64,000 nt of DNA from the NCBI RefSeq assembly GCF_016901575.1, contig NZ_JACJKQ010000004.1:62001-126000 (forward strand), written 5' to 3'. A program made the position numbers and the translations under genes. This DNA is from Enorma phocaeensis. Its GTDB lineage: Bacteria; Actinomycetota; Coriobacteriia; Coriobacteriales; Coriobacteriaceae. The notes beneath the pieces were generated by a model. The model was given only the letters and a program-made list of their open reading frames with translations. It had not been told where the DNA came from and searched no databases. Shown here piece by piece: positions 8,472 to 18,925 of the stretch (its first letter is position 1; every line of letters begins with the position of its first letter).

Positions 8472-11174
8472 ATGAGTACAGAATCGCATCGCATAGCCCG
8501 AGGAAGCGTCGACGGCGGCGCGACTGCGGCGCCCGCCCGCACGAGCGCCAGCTCTTTTGCCGCTGGAACCGACGGCGTGGGCGAGGCGGGGTCGCTTGGC
8601 GCCCTCTCCCCCAGCTGGTTTTTGCCCGAGGACGGCTCCGAGCCAGAGGCGTGGCTCACGGCAGACGAGGCGTTCGAGCGCTTCCTGACCTGGTGCGAGG
8701 ACCGCGGCATCGAGCTGTGGGAGCACCAGGAGGAGGCCCTCATGGACCTCGCCGCCGGCGACCACGTCATCCTGGGCACGCCCACGGGCTCGGGGAAATC
8801 CCTCGTCGCGCTGGGCATGCTTTTTATGGCCATGGCCCAGGGCAGGCGCGCCTACTACACCGCCCCCATCAAGGCGCTGGTGAGCGAGAAGTTCTTTGAC
8901 CTGGTCGATGTGCTGGGACGCGACAACGTCGGGATGATCACAGGCGACACGCACATCAACACGGCTGCGCCCGTCATCTGCTGCACCGCCGAGATCTTGG
9001 CAAACCAGGCCCTCCGCGAGGGCGACGAGGCCGACGTGGGCTGCGTCGCCATGGATGAGTTCCACTACTTCGCCGACCCCGACCGCGGCTGGGCATGGCA
9101 GGTCCCGCTGCTCACGCTGCCGCACACCCAGTTCATGCTCATGAGCGCGACGCTCGGCGACGTCACCCAGATTGCCGACGCCCTGCGCGAGCGCACGGGC
9201 AACGAGGTCGACCAGGTGACAGACGCGCCGCGCCCGGTTCCGCTCGCCTACGAATACGTCGACACCGCCCTTGAGGGAACGGTCGAGCTCGCGCTTCGTC
9301 GCGGCGAGGCGCCGCTTTACATCGTGCACTTCTCACAAGACGCAGCCCTTGCCACGGCAAGCTCGCTCGCCAACTTCGGCATCGCCACCAAAGAGCAGCG
9401 TGAGGCGATCAAGGAGGCGGCAAAGGGCACGCGCTTCACCACGGCGTTCGGCAAGATCTTGAAGCGCCTGATCGGATGCGGCGTGGGTGTGCACCATGCC
9501 GGAATGTTGCCTCGCTACCGCCTGCTTGTCGAACGGCTGGCGCAGCAGGGCCTGCTTCCCGTCATCTGCGGCACCGACACCTTGGGCGTGGGCATCAACG
9601 TTCCCATCCACACAGTGGTGCTTACCGCGCTCACCAAGTTCGACGGCCACCGCATGCGCCGCCTGCGCGCCCGCGAATTCCATCAGATCGCCGGTCGCGC
9701 GGGGCGTGCGGGATTCGATTCCGAGGGCATGGTGATCGCCGAGGCCCCCGAGCACGAAATCGAGAACGCCAAGCTCGTCGCAAAGGCCGGAGATGACCCC
9801 AAGAAGCTGCGCAAACTCAAAAAGAAGAAGCCGCCCGAGGGCTTTGTCACCTGGAACAAGCAGACCTTCGAACGCCTCATCGAGGCCGCGCCCGAGACGC
9901 TCAAGCCGCGCCTGCGCATCACCCATTCCATGGTGCTCTCCATGGTTGAGCAGGGAGGCGACGCCCGCGAGCACGTCCACGAGCTCATCGCGGCGAGCCT
10001 GCAGACCCCGGAGGAGAAGCTGCGCCTCGAAGAGCGCGCCGACGAGATCTTCGCCACGCTCATAGATTCGGGCGTCGTGGTGCGAACCCAAGTGCCGCCT
10101 GCGCCGGACGCGCCGGACGACGCCGAAGAGGAATGGGACTACGCGCTCACCGTCGACCTGCCCGAAGACTTTGCCCTCGACCAGCCGCTCTCGCCGTTCC
10201 TGCTGGCGGCGCTCGAGCTTCTGGACCCCGAAAGCGAGACCTACACCATGGACCTCATCTCCATGGTCGAAGCGACGCTGGAAGACCCCAAACAAGTCCT
10301 GCGCGCCCAAGAGCGCGCCGAGCGCGACCGCGCCATGGCGGCCATGAAGGCCGACGGGGTCGACTATGAGGAGCGCCTGGAGCGCATCGCCGACGTCACC
10401 TACCCAAAGCCGCTTGAAGACGAGCTTGAAGCGGCATTTGCCCAATATTGCGAGAAGGTGCCATGGGCAAACGACTACGAGCTCTCTCCGAAATCGGTGC
10501 TTCGCGACATGCTGGAAACCGCATCGGATTTCAAGGGCTACATACAGCGCTACAAGATCGCCCGATCGGAGGGCATCCTGCTGCGCTATCTCGCCGAAGC
10601 GTTCCGCTCGCTGGACCGCACGGTGCCCGCATCAAAGCGCAACGACCAGCTGAACGACATCATCTCGTGGCTCGGCTTCGTCGTGCGCTCCGTTGACTCG
10701 AGCCTGGTCGACGAGTGGGCGGCGGCAGGAGACCCCGCCGCCCTCGATGCCGCCCCGCCCCAGGGCGCCGATGTGGTGGTCTCGGACCGCCGCGGCATGA
10801 CCCTGTTGGTGCGAAACGCCCTTTTCTTGCGCGTAAGGCTGGCGGCACGTGGCCGAACCGAAGACCTCGGCGACCTCGACGAGACGTGGGGCATGACCGA
10901 GGTGCGCTGGTCGCGCGCGCTCGACGCGTTCCACGATGCGCACGAAGAGATTCTCACCGACGGCGATGCGCGCTCGGCGGCGTTCCTCTCTATTGACGAG
11001 AGCGACGAGCAGAGCGGCCACGTGTGGCACGTGCACCAAATCTTCCGCGACAACGACGACGACCACGACTTCGGCATCATGGCAGACGTCGACCTGGACG
11101 CCACGCAGGAGGAGAGCGAGGCCGTGTTCAAGAACTATCGCGTCGGCTTCTTCGAGGAGATCAACGAGGGGTGA
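8472..11174 (+). CDS. Ski2-like DEAD/DEAH helicase with DUF3516-type C terminus
   Basis: Protein of 900 aa. Walker A GTPTGSGKS, motif Ia APIKALVSEKF, DEFH box MDEFHYF, motif III LMSATLGD, motif V CGTDTLGVGINVP and motif VI HQIAGRAGRAGFD define an SF2 helicase of the Ski2/Mtr4 type. The remaining 450 residues match the long C-terminal region of actinobacterial proteins annotated DUF3516. RNA unwinding or turnover is the likely role by analogy with Ski2 helicases, but bacterial members are poorly characterised. The ATG at 8472 is chosen for GGGAGC upstream; an in-frame ATG at 8421 has no clear ribosome site. The first 60 residues are low-complexity. Confidence 0.9.
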   Translation: MSTESHRIARGSVDGGATAAPARTSASSFAAGTDGVGEAGSLGALSPSWFLPEDGSEPEAWLTADEAFERFLTWCEDRGIELWEHQEEALMDLAAGDHVILGTPTGSGKSLVALGMLFMAMAQGRRAYYTAPIKALVSEKFFDLVDVLGRDNVGMITGDTHINTAAPVICCTAEILANQALREGDEADVGCVAMDEFHYFADPDRGWAWQVPLLTLPHTQFMLMSATLGDVTQIADALRERTGNEVDQVTDAPRPVPLAYEYVDTALEGTVELALRRGEAPLYIVHFSQDAALATASSLANFGIATKEQREAIKEAAKGTRFTTAFGKILKRLIGCGVGVHHAGMLPRYRLLVERLAQQGLLPVICGTDTLGVGINVPIHTVVLTALTKFDGHRMRRLRAREFHQIAGRAGRAGFDSEGMVIAEAPEHEIENAKLVAKAGDDPKKLRKLKKKKPPEGFVTWNKQTFERLIEAAPETLKPRLRITHSMVLSMVEQGGDAREHVHELIAASLQTPEEKLRLEERADEIFATLIDSGVVVRTQVPPAPDAPDDAEEEWDYALTVDLPEDFALDQPLSPFLLAALELLDPESETYTMDLISMVEATLEDPKQVLRAQERAERDRAMAAMKADGVDYEERLERIADVTYPKPLEDELEAAFAQYCEKVPWANDYELSPKSVLRDMLETASDFKGYIQRYKIARSEGILLRYLAEAFRSLDRTVPASKRNDQLNDIISWLGFVVRSVDSSLVDEWAAAGDPAALDAAPPQGADVVVSDRRGMTLLVRNALFLRVRLAARGRTEDLGDLDETWGMTEVRWSRALDAFHDAHEEILTDGDARSAAFLSIDESDEQSGHVWHVHQIFRDNDDDHDFGIMADVDLDATQEESEAVFKNYRVGFFEEINEG

Positions 11175-11314
11175 CGCATGCGGGCGCGGGGCGAGGCGTC
11201 ATGACGAAACGCGGCCGAGCCCCTCGCCTACCGGCAGCAATGAACAGGGCGGTCTGCAAGATCCTGCACAACCCCACGCGAAACGTTCGTGTGGGGTCGA
11301 CTGAGCGCGCGTCC

Positions 11315-11944
11315 CTACAGGGAGAACCAAGACTCCTGCCGCGCCGCACACCTCTGAGCAAAGGCATCGCGTGCCGCCTGAAGCTCTGCGCCGCCCCCGA
11401 TAGAGCGTGCGCCCTCGGGACACACCGCGACGCAGCGGAAGCACGAGACGTAGAGCCCGGCGTCGGTCGCGGCGGCGTCTGCAATGGTGGTGGCTCCTGT
11501 GGGGCAGGCACGCGCTCAGAGCCCGCAGGCGGTACATGCCCCGGCGTCCACCTCGGGCTTGAACGCAACGCCGCCAAACGCGCGGTACGGCCGGTTGCCA
11601 GGGGCTGCGGCGACGCACGCCGCCTCGGCTCCGTCCACGCGCGCAAGTTTCTCGACGACCTGCGCGGCAAGCGCGCGCACCGCCGCGAGGTCGTCGGCAT
11701 CCGGACGGCCCGCCGCCACATTGGTCATAAGCGAATGATGTGCCACGAAGGAGCCCAGCGCAACGGGCACGAAACCGCCTTCTACCAGCACGTCGGCCAT
11801 CTCGAGGAAGGTGTCGTCCACAGCACGGTTGCCATAGCTCACCACAAGCACCGCAGGTACGCCCTCCGCCGCACCCGCTTTGTTGAAGAATCTCTGCGGA
11901 TGCTTTATTTCGGCAAATATTGGTCTCTCGTAGCCAGCTCGTAG
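11315..11944 (-). pseudogene. Truncated flavodoxin/ferredoxin (EFR1-like) gene with in-frame TGA
   Basis: In one minus-strand frame the sequence reads AVLVVSYGNRAVDDTF, as in the C-terminal half of flavodoxin-like EFR1-family proteins. It then reads through DAGACTACGL, a TGA, and on to ARACPTGATTIAD and CFRCVAVCPEGA before a TAG at 11315. This is a two-[4Fe-4S] ferredoxin tail in which TGA replaces the third cysteine of the first CX2CX2CX3CP motif. The N-terminal flavodoxin half is missing: the frame is closed by a stop just above 11944. Together these point to a decayed gene. A lone selenocysteine codon is possible but unlikely given the missing 5' half. Confidence 0.7.
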
Positions 11945-12012
11945 CTAGCTGCATAGGCGTAGATAAAGGGAGCGAAACCCCCTTCCGCCCGTGTTCCAGC
12001 GCAATCCCTCTA

Positions 12013-12171
12013 CTAACATCCAAATGCATAGGCCGTAAAGTTCACACAGTGCGGATTAACGGAAACAAGACGTGCAGACAGCTTGGCATCAGCGGTAATC
12101 ACCGGAGTTCCCCCTTTTGCCAGCTCCACGAATGATGCGTCCGCGAGGCCAAGTTCTTTATCGATAGTATA
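12013..12171 (-). pseudogene. 3' remnant of a PIN-domain protein gene
   Basis: A 52-codon minus-strand frame ends at a stop at 12013-12015 and contains KELGLADASFVELAK, then TPVITADAKLSARL. This matches the C-terminal half of PIN-domain nucleases (VapC-like and related), where LADASFVE and TADxxL carry the last acidic residues of the active site. An in-frame stop lies directly upstream and no start or N-terminal half is present. It is a leftover of a gene deletion, sitting next to another truncated gene. The remaining bases of the 11945-12366 gap show nothing I recognise. Confidence 0.6.
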
Positions 12172-12366
12172 TCACTTTTGCATCAAAATACGAACATATG
12201 TTTCATTATTCAATATGTGAGGCGTCTCCTCAATTCTTTACTGCGCTGAAACATTGACTTAAGACACGTTGAAGTTCGAGCCATGCAGCCGAAGCGCACC
12301 GAAACAAGTGCTACCGTCTTGAAACCGAATCAGCCCAACGGGCGCCAACCGATGAAGGGAACGCAC

Positions 12367-12777
12367 ATGATCAAGCCCATCGTCACCTCCTTGATAATGC
12401 TCCGCCTGCCCTCTGAGGAGGCGACCCCCGACGACGCGCAGGTTGGCCAGGACCTTATCGACACGCTCGAGGCCCACGCGCATGAATGTGTCGGCATGGC
12501 GGCAAACATGATCGGCGTGCGCAAGCGCATCATCGTGGTACGCGACGGCACGAAGACGCGGCTCATGTACAATCCCGACATCATCAAGGGCACAGGTGAA
12601 TATCGCGCGCAGGAGGCCTGTCTCTCGCTTGACGGCGTACGTCCCGCCGCTCGCTGGCGGCGCATCAAGGTCTCGTATCTTGACGAGGAGTTCCATCGTC
12701 ACGTGCGAAGCTTCACCGGAGACGTTGCGCAGGCCATCCAGCACGAAGTTGACCACTGCAACGGAGTGATTATCTAG
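12367..12777 (+). CDS. Short peptide-deformylase-like protein
   Basis: Protein of 136 aa from the ATG at 12367 (AAGGGA five nt before; in-frame ATG codons at 12283 and 12352 are alternatives). It has the three deformylase motifs in order. Motif 1 is CVGMAANMIG instead of GxGxAAxQ, so the catalytic Gln position is Met. Motif 2 is QEACLSL, keeping the metal-binding Cys. Motif 3 is QHEVDHCNG, with both His ligands and the catalytic Glu. The family removes N-formyl groups from nascent proteins. This short, variant type is found in several anaerobes, usually beside a standard def, so the activity may differ. No partner genes are apparent. Confidence 0.78.
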   Translation: MIKPIVTSLIMLRLPSEEATPDDAQVGQDLIDTLEAHAHECVGMAANMIGVRKRIIVVRDGTKTRLMYNPDIIKGTGEYRAQEACLSLDGVRPAARWRRIKVSYLDEEFHRHVRSFTGDVAQAIQHEVDHCNGVII

Positions 12778-12926
12778 GGGAAATCTTCGAACTCCTACGT
12801 CGTAGGGAATTTGGAGGAGGAGCACCGGACACGCCCGGGCACGCGGGCCCCACATCGGTCAGGCCCCGCAGTCCCAAAGCGCCTCAAAACACCGACCACG
12901 TCTCTTCTGGGTGCTATCTAACTGGC

Positions 12927-12984
12927 TTGGGCGGCCAGGCACGACGAGGGCACTTTATTGCGCCCGCCGTGCCTGACCGCCCAA
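12927..12984. repeat. Large imperfect hairpin between def-like gene and methylase
   Basis: TTGGGCGG at 12927 pairs with CCGCCCAA ending at 12984, and the inner CAGGCACG pairs with CGTGCCTG, leaving an AT-rich loop. There is no T-run on either side, so a simple intrinsic terminator is not shown. It lies at the edge of the restriction-modification block. Confidence 0.6.
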
Positions 12985-13021
12985 AAGGCAGCGAGCGCAT
13001 AGATGACCTTTGTCGAATATC

Positions 13022-13064
13022 AGGCTGGACCCGACGGCATCGTTCGATTCAGCCGGGTCCAGCC
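13022..13064 (-). terminator. Hairpin downstream of the cytosine methyltransferase gene
   Basis: Arms AGGCTGGACCCG and CGGGTCCAGCCT are perfect over 12 bp around a 19-nt loop. It sits 19 bp beyond the stop of the minus-strand methyltransferase gene, which suits a terminator, although no U-tract follows on that strand. Confidence 0.45.
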
Positions 13065-13082
13065 TAAAGACATGGATATAGG

Positions 13083-14348
13083 TTAGTCAGCAAGCCGCCT
13101 CGCCATGGCAAGCCCGATTCTGTGTGGGATGCCTGTAACCAAGGCGTTTCCCATGCAGAAAGCTCGCTGGCCATCCGTCATACCAGTATCGGTCCAACCT
13201 TTGGGAAAACACTGCAACTGATCGAGTTCGTCTGGGACAAGTCGACGAAGGCGCCCGTCAGGGGTCTCGATTACATGCTTGAATCGCGATGGCGAAACTC
13301 CACCCTCTCCTGTCAGAATCGTCCGTGAGGGCCTATCGAGAGCATCTGGGAACGCCATGGCGCCCTCTGTATACATGTACTCGAAGCCAGTTCTCTTGTT
13401 TTTCCGAGGCTCTCGCTTGGCGCCTTTGAGATATTTCCAGTCTGCGATTTTGTCCTCCGAGACGTAATACTCTTCAGGCACCTCGTCGTCTGAAACGAGC
13501 ACGTCGCCAAGCGTAGCGCGACTCCCCTGATACAGTTCGACAACCTCTGCCGTAGTGACGTGACCGCCCTGCATGATTCCCGCAGAGCGGAAAGGCGACG
13601 TCTTGCACCCCACGCCAAACGAATCGGAATTGTCGGCAGGACTTCCAAGAAGATCGAACTCATCGCAAGATAACACCTCTTGAATTGGAAATGCCTCCGC
13701 CATAATCCCCTGCGTCAGCCTTTCGACATGACTCCAGCTTTCATCTGTTTTCTCGGCATAGATGTAAACGCGCTTCCTACGTTGAGGAAACCCATATTCT
13801 GCACTGTTTACCACACGCCACTCAACCGCATATCCCAGAGACGAAAGACATGAAAGGATGATTGCGAAATCGCGGCCACGTTGCGACGCGGGGCTCTTCA
13901 GCAAGCGGTCAACGTTTTCAAACAGACAATACGTAGTGTCCGGCTTAAGCCGGAGGAAACGGTAGATGTCCCACCAGAGCACACCTTTCTTCCCCTCAAT
14001 ACCACTTGCCTGAGAAAGCGTTCGTGCCACGGAATAGTCCTGGCAGGGGAAGCCGCCGACGACCATATCAACATCCGGTATATCGATGTCCCCTGCCTCG
14101 TATTCATCAAGAACGGCATGAATATCCTCGTTGACAACAGAATCCATACCAAAGCGTGCCTTGTAGCATCGGGCTGCAAACTGGCGTCTGTCCGTTCCCG
14201 GCTCCCACTGGTTGGCCCACACCGTCTTAAATGGACCCGCTGGGGGCATCTCAAACTCCGGATGGTCCGGGTCGTGATATCCATCAAGACCCAGCCTGAA
14301 CCCACCGACGCCCGCGAAGAGCTCGGCAACTCTAATTACTGAGGACAC
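13083..14348 (-). CDS. DNA (cytosine-5) methyltransferase, Sau3AI-type system
   Basis: Protein of 421 aa, GTG start at 14348 preceded by TGGAGAAAC. C5-methyltransferase motifs are all present: motif I ELFAGVGGFRLGL (9-21), motif IV GGFPCQDYS with catalytic Cys102, motif VI FENVDRLL, and motif VIII QRRKRVYIYAE. The target-recognition region lies between about 230 and 330, and the C-terminal motifs IX/X near the end. It is divergent from the Sau3AI-like endonuclease gene, so it is inferred to protect GATC by methylating the cytosine. Codon and base use is visibly less GC-rich than in flanking genes, as expected for an acquired restriction-modification module. Confidence 0.92.
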   Translation of the reverse strand: MSSVIRVAELFAGVGGFRLGLDGYHDPDHPEFEMPPAGPFKTVWANQWEPGTDRRQFAARCYKARFGMDSVVNEDIHAVLDEYEAGDIDIPDVDMVVGGFPCQDYSVARTLSQASGIEGKKGVLWWDIYRFLRLKPDTTYCLFENVDRLLKSPASQRGRDFAIILSCLSSLGYAVEWRVVNSAEYGFPQRRKRVYIYAEKTDESWSHVERLTQGIMAEAFPIQEVLSCDEFDLLGSPADNSDSFGVGCKTSPFRSAGIMQGGHVTTAEVVELYQGSRATLGDVLVSDDEVPEEYYVSEDKIADWKYLKGAKREPRKNKRTGFEYMYTEGAMAFPDALDRPSRTILTGEGGVSPSRFKHVIETPDGRLRRLVPDELDQLQCFPKGWTDTGMTDGQRAFCMGNALVTGIPHRIGLAMARRLAD

Positions 14349-14515
14349 GTTTCTCCAATCGCTACTGTGTTCTCGTTTATGTGCTGACTATTCTACGCGA
14401 TCAAAGCTATCCGCTCGTCCGGACATTAGGATTCGCTCGGCTTTGTGTTCGCCTCAATACCAAATCGCAGAATCTACAATGAAGGCAGCCAATCACGAAC
14501 CCTTGGAGGCGCCGC

Positions 14516-16033
14516 ATGGAAAAGAGCGTCGAGCTTAGGAAGCTTCTCGAAAAAACTGACTTTAGCAGCGGTGAAAGCATCGAGCGATTTGCCCTGCACC
14601 TGCAAGGGATGACCTTTCGAGAGGTGTTAGACCTAGGAATTGCGCCTCCCAACATCAACGTTAAGGACTATGGCAGCAAACGCTTCAAAGGCGGTATGGG
14701 CAATCTCCTGGAAGAGAGATACTTTGGATATCGCTCGAACAGCGATGAGCGCCCCGACTTTCCCGAAGCGGGAGTCGAACTCAAGGCGACGTGCTTCGAT
14801 ATTCGTAAGAAGGACCATGAGCCAACCGCGGGCGAACGCCTCGTTCTCACCATGATTCCTTTCGACGAACCCATCGAGGAGGACCTCTTTACCTCGCACC
14901 TGTGGAATAAATGCAGAAGGCTGCTCCTCATTTTTTATCTGCGCGATCGGACGAAAGACAGATATGACCAAACGATCGAATACGTCACGCTGTTCACCCC
15001 ATCGAGAGACGACCTGAAGATCATCCAAGACGACTACCGGAAAATCGTCTCCTACATTCGCGACGGAAGAGCCGACGAGCTAAGCGAGGGCATGACATCG
15101 TATTTAGGCGCCGCGACCAAGGGTGCCTCGGAAGCGACGATGTGGACCACCCAGTTTTACCCCCACATCGAGAAAGACGGTACCAAGGTCTACCGCAAAG
15201 CAAAGCGCCGCGCATTCTCGTTTAAGCGCCAGTACATGGATTACATCTTGCATCATGTGATTATGCAAGATCGGCACGCAGCGGAGAGAATCGTTGCTCC
15301 CGGAGAGCTTGACGGGGTCACCTTCGAAGAATACGTCACGAGCCAGATTGCGCTCCATATCGGAAAAACCGACCTGCAGATTGCCGAAGAACTCCAAGAG
15401 CCCTACACCGGCAATAAAGCGCAGTGGACCAAGCTTGTCTATCGCATGCTGGGCATCAAGGGCAACCGTACTGAGGAGTTCATGAAAGCCGGCATCTCCG
15501 TACGAGTCGTTCGAATTGAGGAGAGTGGGCGAATCAAAGAGAGCCTCTCATTTGCTCCTTTTGAATTCGAAAAGCTGCTCGCCGAATCATGGGACGACTC
15601 GGAGTTCCGATCGTATCTCGACGAAACGCGGTTCTTCTTTGTCGTGTTCAAAAAGGTCGATGGCGCCTATCGCTTGGCAGGAAGCATGTTTTGGAACATG
15701 CCCGTCGCCGAGATCGAGGGAGAGGCGAAGCGCTGCTGGGAAAAAACGCGCAAGGTTATTTCGAGCGGCGTTGAGCTCGTTCCATCAAAGCAAAAAGGCG
15801 GCAAGCTAATCTTCCGAAATAACCTTCCCGGCATTTCGGACAACGCCCTCGTTCATGTAAGGCCTCATGCCCAGCGAGCGGCCTATAAGCTGGATGATGG
15901 AACGACGATCGGCAATATAGAACGAGACGGCTCGCGCCTTCCTGATGGCAGATGGATGACGCGCCAGAGCTTCTGGTTCAACAATAGCTATCTCCTCTCA
16001 ATATTGAACGCCACATTGAATGACGCTCGATAA
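14516..16033 (+). CDS. Sau3AI-family type II restriction endonuclease
   Basis: Protein of 505 aa, ATG preceded by TTGGAGGC. The N-terminal third holds the MutH/Sau3AI nuclease motif: GNLLEERYF (62-70) followed by Asp81, Glu88 and Lys90 in DFPEAGVELKAT, a D-x6-ExK site. The length and a second region from about 260 onward fit the two-lobed architecture of Sau3AI, where the C-terminal domain binds DNA. Sau3AI cuts GATC; the same specificity is inferred here from family and from the adjacent cytosine methylase. The 167-bp divergent intergenic region presumably holds both promoters, but I cannot place them with confidence. Its moderate GC content suggests transfer. Confidence 0.88.
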   Translation: MEKSVELRKLLEKTDFSSGESIERFALHLQGMTFREVLDLGIAPPNINVKDYGSKRFKGGMGNLLEERYFGYRSNSDERPDFPEAGVELKATCFDIRKKDHEPTAGERLVLTMIPFDEPIEEDLFTSHLWNKCRRLLLIFYLRDRTKDRYDQTIEYVTLFTPSRDDLKIIQDDYRKIVSYIRDGRADELSEGMTSYLGAATKGASEATMWTTQFYPHIEKDGTKVYRKAKRRAFSFKRQYMDYILHHVIMQDRHAAERIVAPGELDGVTFEEYVTSQIALHIGKTDLQIAEELQEPYTGNKAQWTKLVYRMLGIKGNRTEEFMKAGISVRVVRIEESGRIKESLSFAPFEFEKLLAESWDDSEFRSYLDETRFFFVVFKKVDGAYRLAGSMFWNMPVAEIEGEAKRCWEKTRKVISSGVELVPSKQKGGKLIFRNNLPGISDNALVHVRPHAQRAAYKLDDGTTIGNIERDGSRLPDGRWMTRQSFWFNNSYLLSILNATLNDAR

Positions 16034-16095
16034 CCCCCACCGGCCCATAGCAGCGCAGCGATACCATTGGTATCATTAGTGCGGCATCTAGGAGG

Positions 16096-16132
16096 TCCGG
16101 CGCGCGGCGCGAGCAGGAGCGCGGCGCGCGGA
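16096..16132 (+). promoter_or_regulatory. GC-rich hairpin in the asnS leader
   Basis: The segment TCCGGCGCGCGGCGC is followed after nine bases by CGCGGCGCGCGGA, able to form a strong stem just upstream of the asnS ribosome site AAGGAG. A palindrome GATACCATTGGTATC lies about 20 bp further upstream and could be an operator or overlap the promoter. A regulatory function is not proven. Confidence 0.35.
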
Positions 16133-16153
16133 CAGAGCATAAGGAGTACACCT

Positions 16154-17557
<1,404 letters not shown>

Positions 17558-17622
17558 TGACCCGAGCGCACCCCTGGCCCCTGCCTCATAAGCGCTTCGA
17601 CGCCTTATGCCAAGCGCCTCCA

Positions 17623-17655
17623 CAAGCCCCGCCGCCCGGCGGGGCTTGTTTGTTG
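17623..17655 (+). terminator. Intrinsic terminator after asnS
   Basis: CAAGCCCCGCC and GGCGGGGCTTG form an 11-bp perfect stem with a 4-nt loop, followed by TTTGTTG. It lies about 65 bp after the asnS stop. Confidence 0.85.
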
Positions 17656-17837
17656 TCGTCGCCGTTGGGCGGGCGATTGGCGCCGTCTACCGAACGGGGC
17701 AGGCCGGCGCATCTGCTTCCCACCGCTGCAAGCTGGCCGGTTTAGAAATCGGAGAGGTATCTGTCAGATTTGGGAAAGGTCCCGCCGATAAGGTTGATGG
17801 TATGGCGTCGTCCGGACAGCGACCGAAGGGGGATCCC

Positions 17838-18740
17838 ATGGCAGATGTCCTATCTCACAACGCAAGCCAGAAACGCATGCCAGGGACGCTCTGCCCTCAT
17901 ACAGGGGCACTCCGTCTACAGATTCCCGACCGCGGCACTCCCCCGCAGCCGGACGACGCCCCAATCGAGAGGCCTGGCGCCGCCTTGCCCCGCGGCATCT
18001 CGGCAGGGGTGCTCAGAACGCTTCGCGTGCTCGAGCTCCTCACGGCCCAGAGCGACGAGGAGCATTTCATCAACTCGGGAGCCCTGATTCAAGAGATCGA
18101 GCACCCCTCTTCGCCGGGGACGCCCGCGACGCACGCCAGCCGCGGCACCATCTACCTTGCCGTTCGCACGCTGCGCCTGCTTGGCTACAACATCGCCTCC
18201 AACAACTCCAGCGGCTACGCGCTTGTAGGAAGAGAGTTCAGCCGCGATGAGATGAACCAGGTCCTTCGCGCCGTCTCGCGATACCCCAAACTCGACGCCC
18301 GCGAGCGGCTCGACCTCACGCGCCACCTGCAAACCCTGTGCACGCCGACCCACCGCGCCGAGCTCGCCTGCGGCGCGGCCCATGCCGCAGGCGAGGCCGA
18401 GGCCACCCATGCGCTCCGCTTTTGCCTGGCGTCTCCGATGGCGATCGCGCGCGTCGCCGCGCGAGAGCAGGGCGACCTCTACTTTGAGCTCACCTCTTGC
18501 AGCGAAGGGCTTCCGCACAGCAGAAGGCGGCGACTGACGGCGCCCACCTTGCGCGAGCGCGGGGGAATTTGGTTTGTGGCGGGCCAGGAGCGCATGCCGC
18601 GGCTTGGCAGCACGAGCTGGCGCATGGTACGGCTTGACCGGCTCGCCAACCTTGCGACTTTTTCCGAGAGCGGCACGGTATATGTGCACCCCTTCGCCCC
18701 GAAGGCAAGCCCCCAATCGGCAGGCGGCCGCCAAGGTTAA
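17838..18740 (+). CDS. WYL-domain-type transcriptional regulator
   Basis: Protein of 300 aa from the ATG at 17838, which follows GGGGGA; longer in-frame starts run back through the asnS terminator. After a Pro-rich N terminus, residues of about 55-130 look like a helix-turn-helix module (VLRTLRVLELLTAQ, then TIYLAVRTLRLLGYNI). The C-terminal half has the layout of a WYL domain: beta strands ending GSTSWRMVRLDRLANL. WYL proteins are usually transcription factors that sense small ligands or nucleic acid. It lies upstream of the ABC importer genes in the same direction with a 185-bp gap, so it may regulate them; this is positional inference. Confidence 0.65.
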   Translation: MADVLSHNASQKRMPGTLCPHTGALRLQIPDRGTPPQPDDAPIERPGAALPRGISAGVLRTLRVLELLTAQSDEEHFINSGALIQEIEHPSSPGTPATHASRGTIYLAVRTLRLLGYNIASNNSSGYALVGREFSRDEMNQVLRAVSRYPKLDARERLDLTRHLQTLCTPTHRAELACGAAHAAGEAEATHALRFCLASPMAIARVAAREQGDLYFELTSCSEGLPHSRRRRLTAPTLRERGGIWFVAGQERMPRLGSTSWRMVRLDRLANLATFSESGTVYVHPFAPKASPQSAGGRQG

Positions 18741-18925
18741 CAGTTGGTGACACCCCGGGCCTGACCGAGGGGGCCGCATATCATATATCTACTTGCAAGG
18801 GGCAGGCTGCACCCCTTCGCGACCCCCTCGCAATCCGGACGTCGCCACGACGCCCCGCGGAGGGCCCGGATCGTCGAAGGGCGGCACGCGCCCAAAGACG
18901 ATTCGACCGCAGAAGGGGACCGCTC

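Noticed and set aside
11315-11944. Selenoprotein call for the ferredoxin-like remnant
   Set aside because: The 5' half of the gene is absent and no SECIS-like hairpin was recognised after the TGA.
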